From Pseudomonas moorei (GTDB taxonomy: Bacteria; Pseudomonadota; Gammaproteobacteria; Pseudomonadales; Pseudomonadaceae), in contig NZ_VZPP01000005.1 of assembly GCF_008801475.1 (NCBI RefSeq), forward strand, positions 310,001-374,000: 64,000 bases of DNA, in the 5' to 3' direction. The notes beneath the pieces are model-generated. The model made no database searches and was not told the origin of the DNA. It saw only the letters and a list, made by a program, of their open reading frames with translations. Shown piece after piece: positions 9,222 to 19,174 of this stretch. Position 1 is the stretch's first letter, and each line of letters begins with the position of its first letter. The position numbers and the translations under genes are program-made.

Positions 9222-9869
9222 TTAAATCGGGCAGGTCACGCCCGTACCGCCAATCCCGCAATAGCCCTCAGGGTTTTTCGCCAGGTATTGCTGGTGATAC
9301 GCCTCGGCGTAGTAGAAGGTCGGGGCCTCATCGATTTCAGTGGTGATAGTGCCTTTGCCGGCCTTGGTCAGTTCGGCCTGGAATATTTGAGCGCTCTTCT
9401 TCGCCGCTTCCAGTTGCTCTGGTTTGGTGGCGTAGATCACCGAGCGGTACTGGGTGCCGATGTCGTTGCCCTGGCGCATGCCCTGGGTCGGGTTGTGCAA
9501 TTCCCAGAACATCTTCAGCAGCTCTTCGTAGCTGACTTTTTCCGGCTCGTAGACCACGAGCACGACTTCGCTGTGGCCGGTCAGGCCCGAGCAGACTTCT
9601 TCGTAGGTCGGGTTCGGCGTGAAACCGCCGGCATAACCCACGGCGGTGCTGTACACGCCTTCACGCTGCCAGAACCGACGCTCCGCGCCCCAGAAGCAGC
9701 CCAGGCCGAAGATGGCGAATTCGACGTTGCCGGGGAACGGACCCAGCAGCGGGTTGTGGTTGACGAAGTGTTCGTCCGGCACCTTGATCGGGGTTTCGCG
9801 GCCGGGCAGAGCTTGTTCTTTAGTAGGGAGCACGTTTTTGTCCACCAGAATTTCCGAGCGCAGAACCAT
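9222..9869 (-). CDS. msrA: Peptide methionine-S-sulfoxide reductase MsrA
   Basis: Repairs oxidised protein methionine (S-epimer) using thioredoxin. The catalytic motif GCFWG is at residues 57-61 with nucleophile Cys58. GYAGG and a C-terminal [14 protein letters not shown] segment with resolving cysteines are also present. It has 215 residues, as in other gamma-proteobacterial MsrA. AGAGGA lies just upstream of the ATG. Cytoplasmic. Confidence 0.96.
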   Translation of the reverse strand: MVLRSEILVDKNVLPTKEQALPGRETPIKVPDEHFVNHNPLLGPFPGNVEFAIFGLGCFWGAERRFWQREGVYSTAVGYAGGFTPNPTYEEVCSGLTGHSEVVLVVYEPEKVSYEELLKMFWELHNPTQGMRQGNDIGTQYRSVIYATKPEQLEAAKKSAQIFQAELTKAGKGTITTEIDEAPTFYYAEAYHQQYLAKNPEGYCGIGGTGVTCPI

Positions 9870-9947
9870 TATCAGTCCTCTCAGTCAGGTTGAGATGTAA
9901 ATAATCAGATCGCCAGTGTGCCCAATACCGGCCATTTACGCACTAAC

Positions 9948-9975
9948 CCTGTAGGAGCGAGCTCGCGCCTACAGG
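9948..9975. repeat. Single REP palindrome
   Basis: An almost perfect 28-base palindrome running from CCTGTAGGAGCG to CGCCTACAGG, lying between the msrA start and the dipA stop, both on the minus strand. Confidence 0.8.
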
Positions 9976-9992
9976 TCCATGGGGGCCGCAGG

Positions 9993-12686
9993 TCAGGCGA
10001 TCGGGCCGCGCGGGTAGCGTTTGAGCTTTTCGATCAGCTCGCAGCCCGGGATTGGTCTGTCGAACAGGTAGCCCTGGCCAACATCGCAACGATGGCGGCG
10101 CAGGAAGGCCAACTGCTGGGCCGTCTCGATGCCTTCAGCCACGACCTTGATTTTCAGGTTGTGGGCCATGGCGATCACCGCGGAGGTGATTTCCATGTCG
10201 TCCTGGTTGTCCGGGATTTCGTGGATGAAGCTTCGATCAATCTTAATGATGTCGATCGGGAATTTTTTCAAGTAACTAAGCGACGAATAACCGGTGCCGA
10301 AGTCGTCCATGGCCAGGGTCAGGCCCAGGCGCTTGAGCTGGTCGAGTTGCAGGTGGGTGTCTTCGGTGGCTTCCAGCAGCAAGCCTTCGGTCAGTTCCAG
10401 CTCCAGCAGGTGCGCGGGCAGGGCTTCTTCCTTGAGGATATTGGCGATGGAAGCCACCAGGTCCGGGTCGGAGAACTGTTTGGGCGACAGGTTGATCGCC
10501 ACTTGAAGATTGCCCAGCCCCGCAGCCGTCAGTTCCTTGCTCTTGCGGCAGGCCTGGCGGGCGATCCATTTGCCGATGGGAATGATCAGGCCGGTTTCTT
10601 CGGCGACGCTGATGAACTGGTCCGGGCGGATCATGCCTTTTTCCGGGTGATCCCAGCGCAGCAGCGCTTCCATCCCCAGCAGGCGGCCGCTGCGCAGGCA
10701 CAGCTTGGGCTGGTAGAACACGTCGAGTTCGTTCTGGGTCAGGGCGCGACGCAGGTTGTTTTCGACAAACAGCTTGTAGCTGGCCTCGGCGTTCAGGGCT
10801 TCGGTGAACACTTGCACCTGATGCTTGCCGTTGGCCTTGGCCTTGTGCAGCGCCAGGCCGGCGTTACGCATCAGGGTTTGCGGGTCGCGCCCGTGCAGCG
10901 GTGCACAGGCCAGGCCCACGGAGCCGGTCACGCTGATCAACTGGTTGTCGACGAACATCGGCTTGTCGAGGGTCGCCAGCAGTTGATTGGCCACTTGCTG
11001 GCCCACCGAGAGGTCGCTGTTGTCCAGCAGCACGGCGAATTCGTTACTGGCAAAACGCGCCAGGCTGCCGCTTGGAATAAGGCTGTTGCGCAGGCGTCGG
11101 GCCAGGCTGATCAGCAGTTTGTCGCCTGTCTGGTGGCCGAGGCTGTCGTTGATCCGCTTGAAGTTGTCGATGTCCACCAGCAACAGGCTGATCGGGGTAT
11201 CGGTGTCGCGGGCGAAGCGTTCGTCGAGGTTGCGGATAAACGCCGGACGATTGCCCAGGTTGGTCAGGTTGTCGGTGTAGGCCAGGCGCTCGATGCGTTG
11301 CTGGGCGAGCTTGGTCTGGGTGATGTCTTCGTAGATGCCGATGTAATGGGTCAGCTCGCGGTTGTCGCCATAGACCTTGGAAATCGACAACTGGCCCCAG
11401 TAGGGTTCGAGGTTTTTGCGCCGGCTCTTGAATTCGCCCTGCCAACTGTTGCTCTTGGCCAGCGCCGAGGGCGCGTCGAACAGCAGTTCGCTGAGGTTTT
11501 CCAGGGCCGGCAGTTCCGACAGCCGCTGTCCATGGACTTCTTCGGTGCTGTATTGGGTGATCGCGGTGAAGCTCGGGTTGACGTACTCGACCACGCCGTC
11601 GCAATTGACCAGCAAAAAGGCGTTGGCACTTTGCTCGACCGCGCGCTGGAACAGGTGCAGGGCGCTGGTGGCGGCGCGCCGGTTGTGATTGCTGATGACC
11701 TGGGCGAACTGATCGGCCAGTTCGCCGGCAAAGGCGATTTCGTCCGACTGCCAGGCACGGGTGGCACCGGTTTGCTCCAGGCACAGCACGCCGACCACCT
11801 GGCCATCGACGCGGATGCTGGCATCGAGCATCGCATTGACATTGCGCGGGCGCAGGCTTTCGGCCATCTCCCGGGTGCGCGGGTCGTGAATGGCGTTGTG
11901 GGCATCGATGGCGCGGCCGGTGTGCAAGGCTTCGAGGTAGTCGGGGAAGTGGCTGACGTCGATGGGCGCCGGCAGCAGGTATTCCCCGCTGATGCGGTGA
12001 TAGGCCGAGATGGGCACCAGCATCGAGCCTTCGAGGTTCCACAGGCTGGCGCAGTCGATTTCGTAGATGTCACAGGCACTGCGCGTAATCAGCTCGGCGG
12101 CTTCTTTCAGGGAGTTGTTGCTGCTGTAGCGCTGGCGGGTCAGCAGCAGGATCAGGTCCTGCTGGGCACGTGCCCGTTCCAGATGCTGCAGTTGTTCCTG
12201 CTGGGCGCGCTGGTTGAGTTCCAGGGCAATTTGCAGGCGCGAGTTCTGGGTTTCCAGATCCAGCGCCGGCAGCAGGGGATCGTCTTCGAACAAGCCTTCG
12301 ACCACCAGCAGGTAACCGCGCAGCAGGTGTCGATTGTGTTGTTTGAAGGGCTCACCCATTTCCAGCAGGCTCAGCGAGCCGGTGGCGGTGTGCAGGGTGT
12401 AGCGGATCAGGTAATGCGAGTGTTCGCTCAGTTGTTGCTGGATGGCATCGTGCAGTTGATAGCGCGCTTCCGGCTCCATCAGGCTGGCATAGGGCGAGCC
12501 GACCAGAGCGCACAGCTCCATGGCCGGCAGGCCGAACTGGCGTTCGCAATTGGGATCAAGAAACAGCAGCGCCCAGCTTGGCTCATTCAGCCGTTCGAAA
12601 CGCAGCATGCCGAGCCGCGAGGGCACAGGCAACTGCGTCACTACCTCGGCCACCATACGGCTGGCGGCATCGGGTTGGCTTTTCAT
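9993..12686 (-). CDS. dipA: DipA-type c-di-GMP phosphodiesterase (PAS-GAF-PAS-GGDEF-EAL)
   Basis: An 897-residue multidomain protein. N-terminal PAS-like region (about 20-130), coiled segment (about 140-180), GAF domain (about 185-340), PAS domain (about 345-465), GGDEF domain with the degenerate signature ASNEF near residue 545, and an EAL domain with MEALLRW near 672. Downstream EAL-family motifs NLSPKQF, DDFGTGYSSL and KIDRSFI are intact. The EAL motifs predict active hydrolysis of c-di-GMP, while the GGDEF site should not make it. Size, domain order and position between msrA and the ace genes match P. aeruginosa DipA (PA5017), which promotes biofilm dispersal. Confidence 0.9.
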   Translation of the reverse strand: MKSQPDAASRMVAEVVTQLPVPSRLGMLRFERLNEPSWALLFLDPNCERQFGLPAMELCALVGSPYASLMEPEARYQLHDAIQQQLSEHSHYLIRYTLHTATGSLSLLEMGEPFKQHNRHLLRGYLLVVEGLFEDDPLLPALDLETQNSRLQIALELNQRAQQEQLQHLERARAQQDLILLLTRQRYSSNNSLKEAAELITRSACDIYEIDCASLWNLEGSMLVPISAYHRISGEYLLPAPIDVSHFPDYLEALHTGRAIDAHNAIHDPRTREMAESLRPRNVNAMLDASIRVDGQVVGVLCLEQTGATRAWQSDEIAFAGELADQFAQVISNHNRRAATSALHLFQRAVEQSANAFLLVNCDGVVEYVNPSFTAITQYSTEEVHGQRLSELPALENLSELLFDAPSALAKSNSWQGEFKSRRKNLEPYWGQLSISKVYGDNRELTHYIGIYEDITQTKLAQQRIERLAYTDNLTNLGNRPAFIRNLDERFARDTDTPISLLLVDIDNFKRINDSLGHQTGDKLLISLARRLRNSLIPSGSLARFASNEFAVLLDNSDLSVGQQVANQLLATLDKPMFVDNQLISVTGSVGLACAPLHGRDPQTLMRNAGLALHKAKANGKHQVQVFTEALNAEASYKLFVENNLRRALTQNELDVFYQPKLCLRSGRLLGMEALLRWDHPEKGMIRPDQFISVAEETGLIIPIGKWIARQACRKSKELTAAGLGNLQVAINLSPKQFSDPDLVASIANILKEEALPAHLLELELTEGLLLEATEDTHLQLDQLKRLGLTLAMDDFGTGYSSLSYLKKFPIDIIKIDRSFIHEIPDNQDDMEITSAVIAMAHNLKIKVVAEGIETAQQLAFLRRHRCDVGQGYLFDRPIPGCELIEKLKRYPRGPIA

Positions 12687-12874
12687 TGAGGGAAACTCGC
12701 TTCGAATTTGCTGAACGCGCCGGGCTCTCGCCCCTTTACTGTTGCCTGCGGCAAGGTTGCATCATTGCGACACCGACTGACAAGAGACATGAAGGCCAAG
12801 TGCTATAAGAATATCTCGGCAGAGGCGCGGATTTCTTCAGTTAATAGCGCAAAAAGTCATCCTGCTTGCCGCTT

Positions 12875-14275
12875 TCAGCCCTGATGCAATTCAATGCCGG
12901 TCGATTGCAGCAGGTTGCCATCCCGATCGTGATAACGCACCTGAATCTGTTCGGTATCGACGATCACATGCGCGAAGTTATCCTGGCTGATCACCTCGCC
13001 CGTCAATTCATGCTGATAATCGCCCGCTGCGGTTCGGGCCAGGGGTTGATCGAGGATGAAGGTGGAGGCCTTGGCGTAAGGCAGCATTTTGCTGTTGCAC
13101 AGCGGTGACGAAACGATGGTGTGGACTTCGAAGTCCGGGTCTTCGCTGTGGGTCAGGCGGCTGGTCAGCGAGCCGTGGACGTCACCGGAAACGAAAATCA
13201 CATTCTTGATGCGGTGCGTGCGAATCGTCTCCAGCAGTCGCAGCCGTTGCTCGGGAAAGGCTTGCCAGGCGTCATCGTCCGAGCGCTTGCAGTCAGGGTA
13301 GAACATCACACTGGTGACCACGAATTTGACGCGGGCCGGGCTGTTGATCAGCCATGTGCACAGCGCGTGTTCCTGCTCGACATCCAGAATGCGTCGGTCG
13401 GCGGCCGAAAGATTGCGTCGGGTTCTGCTGTCGGTGACAAACCATTCGATATCGCCTTCCGTGAACTGATACCAATACTTGTGCAGTTCCCTGTTTATTT
13501 GACCGGTGGAAGAAAGTTCGTGGGCCGGACTATGGCTGGCTTGATAGAGCTCATAGGCCTTCATTGCATTGGCATATAACAACTCATCGTGTTTGTTTTT
13601 GTTGGCTGGCCAGTTGTCTTCGATCTCATGATCATCAAGGATCATGTAAGTGGGCAGTCCTGACATTAACGTTGCAATGTTCGGCTGCGAGAACGCCACG
13701 CGATACTTGTGAAGAATGTCCTTGAGTTCCCGGTCGGGGGCAACGAAGTTCAGGTCATCGACGTAGATCTGATCACCCGTCATTAACATCGCGCTGACGG
13801 GCGGCTCGGCCTGTTCCAGCAAATTGGATATCGAGGCAAAAATCCTGTCGCCCACATGAGGCGCGGAGGCGATGCCCGCGGTGATGCGCAGATAACGGCA
13901 AGACCCCACTATGTAGGCCCTGGGCAGGGTCTGCTGGCTGGAGCGGGTGCGGAAGCGGTGGATCTGTCGCGGCCATTGCAGCGGCAGCTCCTGAACTGTT
14001 TCTACGGTGTGCACCGGGTTCATGGGGCTGAACCAGCCGGCCTGATATTCATGGTCGGTGTCGGCGGCAAGATCGTTGAGGGTCATCACTTCGGACATGT
14101 CGCGCGTGCTGTCGAGCTTGGCGAAAATGCCTTTTGACCAGTGTTCTTCGCCAAGCCGCCGATAGCGAATTCCGGCAAATACCGGCGCATCCTTTTGTTT
14201 ATCTGCGCGCAAGAATATGCGTACGTGATTGGTCGTGGTGTGGCCAATAATGGGGCCAACTGTTGGTTTGAACAT
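12875..14275 (-). CDS. PhoD-like metallophosphatase (alkaline phosphatase D family)
   Basis: A 466-residue protein with an N-terminal beta-rich domain and a PhoD-type metallophosphatase domain. Metal-binding motifs seen: GSCRYL (about 122), TGDQIYVDD (about 166), LDDHEIEDNW (about 211) and SGDVHGSLTSRL. No signal peptide or Tat motif is visible at the N-terminus (MFKPTVGPIIGHTTTNHVR), so it is probably cytoplasmic, unlike secreted PhoD. Substrate unknown. It interrupts the dipA-aceF adjacency known from P. aeruginosa, which suggests lineage-specific insertion. A dyad lies upstream of its start. Confidence 0.82.
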   Translation of the reverse strand: MFKPTVGPIIGHTTTNHVRIFLRADKQKDAPVFAGIRYRRLGEEHWSKGIFAKLDSTRDMSEVMTLNDLAADTDHEYQAGWFSPMNPVHTVETVQELPLQWPRQIHRFRTRSSQQTLPRAYIVGSCRYLRITAGIASAPHVGDRIFASISNLLEQAEPPVSAMLMTGDQIYVDDLNFVAPDRELKDILHKYRVAFSQPNIATLMSGLPTYMILDDHEIEDNWPANKNKHDELLYANAMKAYELYQASHSPAHELSSTGQINRELHKYWYQFTEGDIEWFVTDSRTRRNLSAADRRILDVEQEHALCTWLINSPARVKFVVTSVMFYPDCKRSDDDAWQAFPEQRLRLLETIRTHRIKNVIFVSGDVHGSLTSRLTHSEDPDFEVHTIVSSPLCNSKMLPYAKASTFILDQPLARTAAGDYQHELTGEVISQDNFAHVIVDTEQIQVRYHDRDGNLLQSTGIELHQG

Positions 14276-14318
14276 GTTCGAGTCCGTTCGGCTTTACGCT
14301 GATTGATTCAATAAGGTT

Positions 14319-14351
14319 TTAGTTGGGTGTATTCAGTAATTTCCCAACTAA
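14319..14351. promoter_or_regulatory. Inverted repeat upstream of the PhoD-like gene
   Basis: TTAGTTGGG (14319-14327) and CCCAACTAA (14343-14351) form a 9-bp dyad with a 15-base spacer in an AT-rich stretch, 44-76 bases upstream of the gene's start. It could be an operator or an RNA hairpin in the leader. No PHO box is evident. Confidence 0.45.
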
Positions 14352-14456
14352 GACTAGTTATTGGACCTTAAAAAATATCGCGCCGAAATGGACTCAACTT
14401 GTGGGCGGTATCAGCCACAAATGTAGGAAGGCATTCTTTTCGATTAAAAATCGCAG

Positions 14457-14485
14457 GCAAAAAAAGCCCCGCCAAATTGGCGGGG
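14457..14485 (-). terminator. Rho-independent terminator of the aceE-aceF operon
   Basis: Read on the minus strand, a 9-bp GC-rich stem CCCCGCCAA/TTGGCGGGG (14467-14485) is followed by a T run (A run on the plus strand). A second GC hairpin (GGCCCTCC/GGAGGGCC) lies between it and the aceF stop. Confidence 0.9.
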
Positions 14486-14555
14486 TTGAGGTACGAGCGT
14501 GGCGCTCGGAAAACGAAACGCGGCTGGCCCTCCGGGAAAGGAGGGCCGTCCGGTG

Positions 14556-16517
14556 TTACAGCAGGATGGTACGGATGTCCGCCAGCAGATCGCTCAGACG
14601 CTTGGTGAAGCGTGCTGCCGCGGCGCCGTTGATCACACGGTGATCGTAGGACAGCGACAGCGGCAGCATCAGCTTCGGCTGGAAGGCTTTGCCATCCCAG
14701 ACGGGCTGGATGGTCGCCTTGGAAACACCGAGGATCGCCACTTCCGGCGCGTTGACGATCGGCGTGAAGCCGGTGCCGCCAATGTGGCCGAGGCTGGAAA
14801 TGGTGAAGCAGGCGCCTTGCATCTCGTCCGACGAGAGCTTCTTGGTCCGGGCTTTTTCAGCCAGGGAAGCGGCCTCGGCGGCCAGTTGCAGCAGGCTCTT
14901 CTGGTCAACGTTCTTGATGACCGGTACCAGCAGGCCATCCGGGGTGTCGACGGCGAAGCCGATGTTCACGTACTTCTTGCGGATGATCGCCTTGCCGCTT
15001 GGAGCCAGCGAACTGTTGAAGTCCGGCAGTTCCTTGAGCAGGTGCGCGCAGGACTTGAGCAGCAGCGGCAGGATGGTCAGCTTGACGCCGGCCTTCTCTG
15101 CAACGGCTTTCTGAGCGTTACGGAACGCTTCGAGTTCGGTGATATCCGCCGAGTCGAATTGCGTCACGTGTGGCACGTTCAGCCAGCTGCGGTGCAGGTT
15201 GGCGGCGCCGACCTGCATCAGGCGGGTCATCGGCACTTCTTCGATTTCACCGAAGCGGCTGAAGTCCACGACCGGAATCGGCGGGATGCCCGCGCCACCG
15301 GTTGCGCCGGCAGCAGCGGCCGGTGCTTCCTTGGCCTTCTGCATCATGGCTTTGACGTAGACCTGCACGTCTTCCTTGAGGATACGACCGTGCGGACCGC
15401 TGGCGCCCACGGCGCTCAGCTCGACACCGAACTCACGGGCCAGTTGGCGCACGGCCGGGCCGGCGTGAACCTTGGCGCCAGGCTTGGCTGGAGCCGCGGC
15501 CGGGGCAGCAACCGGTGCGGCGGCGGCAGGAGCGGGAGCAGCGGCTGGAGCTGGAGCGCTCGGTGCAGCTGCGGCCGGTGCCGGAGCAGCGGCCGGGGCG
15601 GCGCCTTTGACTTTCAGCTTCAGGATCAGGTCGCCGGTACCGACTTCATCGTCCAGCTTGATCGAAACGCTTTCCACCACGCCAGCGGCAGGCGACGGGA
15701 TTTCCATGCTCGCCTTGTCGGATTCAAGGGTGATCAGCGACTGGTCGGCTTCAACGCTGTCGCCGGCCTTGACCAGGACTTCGATGATCTTGGCCTTGCC
15801 CGACGAACCGATGTCCGGCACGTGGATGTCCTGAACGCTATCGGCCACCGGTGCGGCCGGAGCAGCAGCGGCTGGCGCTGGAGCTGCGGCGGCAGGTGCA
15901 GCTGCCTGGGCTGGAGCGGCCGCAGCCGGTGCCGCAGCACCCGCCACTTCCAGGTCCAGAATCAGGTCGCCAGTGCCGACTTCGTCGTTGAGCTTGACGC
16001 TGATGGCCTTGACCACGCCCGCGGCAGGCGACGGGATTTCCATGCTCGCCTTGTCGGATTCCAGGGTGATCAGTGACTGATCAGCCTCGACGGTGTCGCC
16101 GACCTTGACCTGGATCTCGATGATCTGGGCCTTGCCCGACGAACCGATGTCCGGCACATGCACTTGCTGAACCGAAGCGGCAGCAGGTGCTGCGGCTGGC
16201 GCTGGAGCAGCGGCGGCAGGCGCCGGTGCAGCTGGCGCTTTTGCAGCAGGCGCGGCGGCAGCCGCAGGGGCCGCAGCAGCGGCACCTTCGACTTCCAGCT
16301 CCAGCAACTCGTCGCCTTCTTTCAGGCGATCGCCCAGCTTCACTTTCAGGCTCTTGATGATACCGGCCTTGGGAGCAGGGACTTCCATGCTCGCCTTGTC
16401 CGATTCCAGCGTCAGGATGCTCTGATCGGCTTCGATACGGTCGCCGACCTTCACAAACAGTTCAATTACTTCACCTTCACCGCTGCCGATGTCAGGTACG
16501 CGAATGAGTTCGCTCAC
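14556..16517 (-). CDS. aceF: Pyruvate dehydrogenase E2, dihydrolipoamide acetyltransferase (three lipoyl domains)
   Basis: The core of the pyruvate dehydrogenase complex; it moves acetyl groups from E1 to CoA. It has 653 residues. Three lipoyl domains each carry an ESDKASM motif, with lipoyl lysines at 41 and near 155 and 267. Long Ala/Pro-rich linkers separate them. A peripheral subunit-binding domain (VHAGPAVRQLAREFGVELSA) and a catalytic domain with the DHRVINGAAAARF active site near the C-terminus follow. Eleven bases separate aceE's stop from this start, so the two form one operon. The P. aeruginosa enzyme is shorter and, as I recall, has two lipoyl domains; E. coli has three. Confidence 0.96.
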   Translation of the reverse strand: MSELIRVPDIGSGEGEVIELFVKVGDRIEADQSILTLESDKASMEVPAPKAGIIKSLKVKLGDRLKEGDELLELEVEGAAAAAPAAAAAPAAKAPAAPAPAAAAPAPAAAPAAASVQQVHVPDIGSSGKAQIIEIQVKVGDTVEADQSLITLESDKASMEIPSPAAGVVKAISVKLNDEVGTGDLILDLEVAGAAAPAAAAPAQAAAPAAAAPAPAAAAPAAPVADSVQDIHVPDIGSSGKAKIIEVLVKAGDSVEADQSLITLESDKASMEIPSPAAGVVESVSIKLDDEVGTGDLILKLKVKGAAPAAAPAPAAAAPSAPAPAAAPAPAAAAPVAAPAAAPAKPGAKVHAGPAVRQLAREFGVELSAVGASGPHGRILKEDVQVYVKAMMQKAKEAPAAAAGATGGAGIPPIPVVDFSRFGEIEEVPMTRLMQVGAANLHRSWLNVPHVTQFDSADITELEAFRNAQKAVAEKAGVKLTILPLLLKSCAHLLKELPDFNSSLAPSGKAIIRKKYVNIGFAVDTPDGLLVPVIKNVDQKSLLQLAAEAASLAEKARTKKLSSDEMQGACFTISSLGHIGGTGFTPIVNAPEVAILGVSKATIQPVWDGKAFQPKLMLPLSLSYDHRVINGAAAARFTKRLSDLLADIRTILL

Positions 16518-16528
16518 AGAATCTCTCC

Positions 16529-19174
16529 TCAGCAGTCCAGTGGGTTGCGTTTTTCCGGGTTGATACCGAACTTGGCGATGGCCTCGGCCACCACTTTAGG
16601 TTCGATGTCACCACGGTCAGCCAGTGCTTCCAGGGCTGCCAACACCACGAAATGACGGTCGACTTCGAAGAAATGACGCAGTTTCTTGCGGCTGTCGCTG
16701 CGGCCGAAACCGTCGGTGCCCAGGACTTTGAATTCCTTGGACGGTACCCACTGACGGATCTGCTCGGCGAACAGTTTCATGTAGTCGGTAGAGGCGATGA
16801 CCGGACCTTTACGGCCGTTCAGGCACTCTTCCACATAGCTCAGCTTAGGCTTCTGGCCAGGGTGCAGACGGTTGCTGCGCTCAACGGCCAGGCCATCGCG
16901 ACGCAGTTCGTTGAAGCTGGTAACGCTCCACACGTCGGCGCCGACGTTGAACTCTTCACGCAGGATCTTCGCGGCTTCGCGGACTTCACGCAGGATGGTG
17001 CCGGAGCCCATCAGCTGAACGTGGTGCGCCGCTTCGCGGGTGTCTTCTTCGAGCAGGTACATGCCTTTCTTGATGCCTTCTTCGGCACCGGCCGGCATGG
17101 CTGGCTGCTGGTACGACTCGTTCATCACGGTGATGTAGTAGAAGACGTCCTGTTGCTCTTCGGTCATCTTCTTCATGCCGTCCTGGATGATCACCGCCAG
17201 CTCGTAGCCGTAGGTTGGATCGTAGGTGCGGCAGTTCGGGATGGTGGCAGCCAGCAGGTGGCTGTGACCGTCTTCGTGTTGCAGGCCTTCACCGTTCAGC
17301 GTGGTACGGCCGGCGGTGCCGCCGATCAGGAAGCCACGGGTGCGGCTGTCGCCAGCGGCCCAGGCCAGGTCGCCGATACGCTGGAAGCCGAACATCGAAT
17401 AGAAGATGTAGAACGGCAGCATTGGCTGGTTATGGCTGGAGTACGAAGTACCGGCAGCGATGAAGGAGCTCATGGCGCCCGCTTCGTTGATGCCTTCTTC
17501 GAGGATCTGGCCCTTCTTGTCTTCCTTGTAGAACATCACCTGGTCTTTATCGACTGGCTCGTAGAGCTGGCCAACGGACGAGTAGATGCCCAACTGACGG
17601 AACATGCCTTCCATACCGAAGGTACGGGCTTCGTCCGGGATGATCGGAACGATGCGCGGGCCGATTTCCTTGTCCTTGACCAGTTGCGCCAGGATGCGCA
17701 CGAAGGCCATGGTGGTGGAAATTTCACGGTCGCCCGAGCCGTCGAGGATGGCCTTGAGGGTGTCGAGGGACGGCGTCGGTACGCTGAAGCTTTGCGCGCG
17801 GCGCTGTGGCACGAAACCGCCCAGTGCGGCACGGCGCTCGCTCAGGTAACGGGCTTCGGCGCTGTTTGGCTCCGGCTTGAAGAACGGCAGGTTTTCCAGC
17901 TCTTCGTCCTTGACCGGAATGTCGAAGCGGTCGCGGAACAACTTCAGGCTGTCGACATCGACTTTCTTGGTGTTGTGCGCGGTGTTCTTCGCTTCGCCGG
18001 CACCGGTGCCATAACCCTTGATGGTCTTGGCCAGGATGACGGTCGGTTGTTCTTTGTGGTTGACCGCCTGGTGGTACGCCGCATAGACCTTGTACGGGTC
18101 GTGGCCGCCACGGTTGAGTTTCCAGATCTCGTCGTCGGACAGGTCTGCAACCATCGCCTTGAGTTCTGGCGAGTTGAAGAAGTGTTCACGCACGAATGCG
18201 CCGTCTTTGGCTTTGTAGTTCTGGTACTCGCCGTCGATGACTTCGTCCATGCGACGTTGCAGGATGCCGTCGACGTCCTTGGCCAGCAGCGGGTCCCAGA
18301 AACGGCCCCAGATGACTTTGCTCACGTTCCACTGAGCACCGCGGAACACGCCTTCGAGTTCCTGGATGATCTTGCCGTTGCCGCGAACCGGGCCGTCGAG
18401 GCGCTGCAGGTTGCAGTTGATGACGAAGATCAGGTTGTCGAGCTTTTCGCGGCCAGCCAGCGAGATCGCGCCCAGGGATTCCGGCTCGTCACACTCGCCG
18501 TCGCCCAGGAAGCACCAGACTTTTTGCTTGCCGGCAGGAATGAAGCCGCGGGCTTCCAGGTACTTCATGAAGCGTGCCTGGTAGATCGCCTGGATCGGGC
18601 CCAGACCCATGGATACGGTCGGGAACTGCCAGAAGTCAGGCATCAGCCAAGGGTGCGGGTAGGACGACAGGCCCTGACCGTCGACTTCCTGGCGGAAGTT
18701 GTTCATCTGGTCTTCGGTGATGCGGCCTTCCATGAAGGCACGGGCGTAAACGCCTGGCGAGGTGTGGCCCTGGAAGTAGATCAGGTCGCCGCCGTGTTCG
18801 TCGGTCGGGGCCTGGAAGAAGTAGTTGAAGCCGATGTCATACAGGGTCGCACTGGAAGCGAAGCTGGAGATGTGACCGCCGAGGTCAGAATCTTTCAGGT
18901 TCGTACGCATTACCATGGCCATCGCGTTCCAGCGCACCAGCGAGCGAATGCGGCGTTCCATGAACAGGTCGCCAGGCATGCGTGCTTCGTGGGTAACGGG
19001 GATCGTGTTGCGGTAAGGCGTGGTGATGGCGTAAGGCAACTGCGAACCGCTGCGGGTCGCGAGTTCACCCATACGAGTCATCAGATAGTGAGCACGGTCT
19101 TCGCCTTCTTTGTCGAGAACCGATTCCAGGGCGTCCAGCCATTCCTGGGTTTCGACGGGATCGAGGTCTTGCAT
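16529..19174 (-). CDS. aceE: Pyruvate dehydrogenase E1 component (homodimeric type)
   Basis: Decarboxylates pyruvate with thiamine diphosphate and acetylates the E2 lipoyl groups. At 881 residues it matches the homodimeric E1 of gamma-proteobacteria. The thiamine-binding signature GDGECDEPES starts near residue 221. A GGAGC Shine-Dalgarno is 5 bases before the ATG. First gene of aceE-aceF, divergent from glnE, with paired GntR-type operators in the shared upstream region. Confidence 0.97.
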   Translation of the reverse strand: MQDLDPVETQEWLDALESVLDKEGEDRAHYLMTRMGELATRSGSQLPYAITTPYRNTIPVTHEARMPGDLFMERRIRSLVRWNAMAMVMRTNLKDSDLGGHISSFASSATLYDIGFNYFFQAPTDEHGGDLIYFQGHTSPGVYARAFMEGRITEDQMNNFRQEVDGQGLSSYPHPWLMPDFWQFPTVSMGLGPIQAIYQARFMKYLEARGFIPAGKQKVWCFLGDGECDEPESLGAISLAGREKLDNLIFVINCNLQRLDGPVRGNGKIIQELEGVFRGAQWNVSKVIWGRFWDPLLAKDVDGILQRRMDEVIDGEYQNYKAKDGAFVREHFFNSPELKAMVADLSDDEIWKLNRGGHDPYKVYAAYHQAVNHKEQPTVILAKTIKGYGTGAGEAKNTAHNTKKVDVDSLKLFRDRFDIPVKDEELENLPFFKPEPNSAEARYLSERRAALGGFVPQRRAQSFSVPTPSLDTLKAILDGSGDREISTTMAFVRILAQLVKDKEIGPRIVPIIPDEARTFGMEGMFRQLGIYSSVGQLYEPVDKDQVMFYKEDKKGQILEEGINEAGAMSSFIAAGTSYSSHNQPMLPFYIFYSMFGFQRIGDLAWAAGDSRTRGFLIGGTAGRTTLNGEGLQHEDGHSHLLAATIPNCRTYDPTYGYELAVIIQDGMKKMTEEQQDVFYYITVMNESYQQPAMPAGAEEGIKKGMYLLEEDTREAAHHVQLMGSGTILREVREAAKILREEFNVGADVWSVTSFNELRRDGLAVERSNRLHPGQKPKLSYVEECLNGRKGPVIASTDYMKLFAEQIRQWVPSKEFKVLGTDGFGRSDSRKKLRHFFEVDRHFVVLAALEALADRGDIEPKVVAEAIAKFGINPEKRNPLDC

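Noticed and set aside
9918..12689. Long plus-strand frame of over 900 codons opposite dipA
   Set aside because: Low-complexity Gln/Val/Gly-rich antisense shadow of a GC-rich gene; the minus strand has intact GGDEF/EAL motifs.
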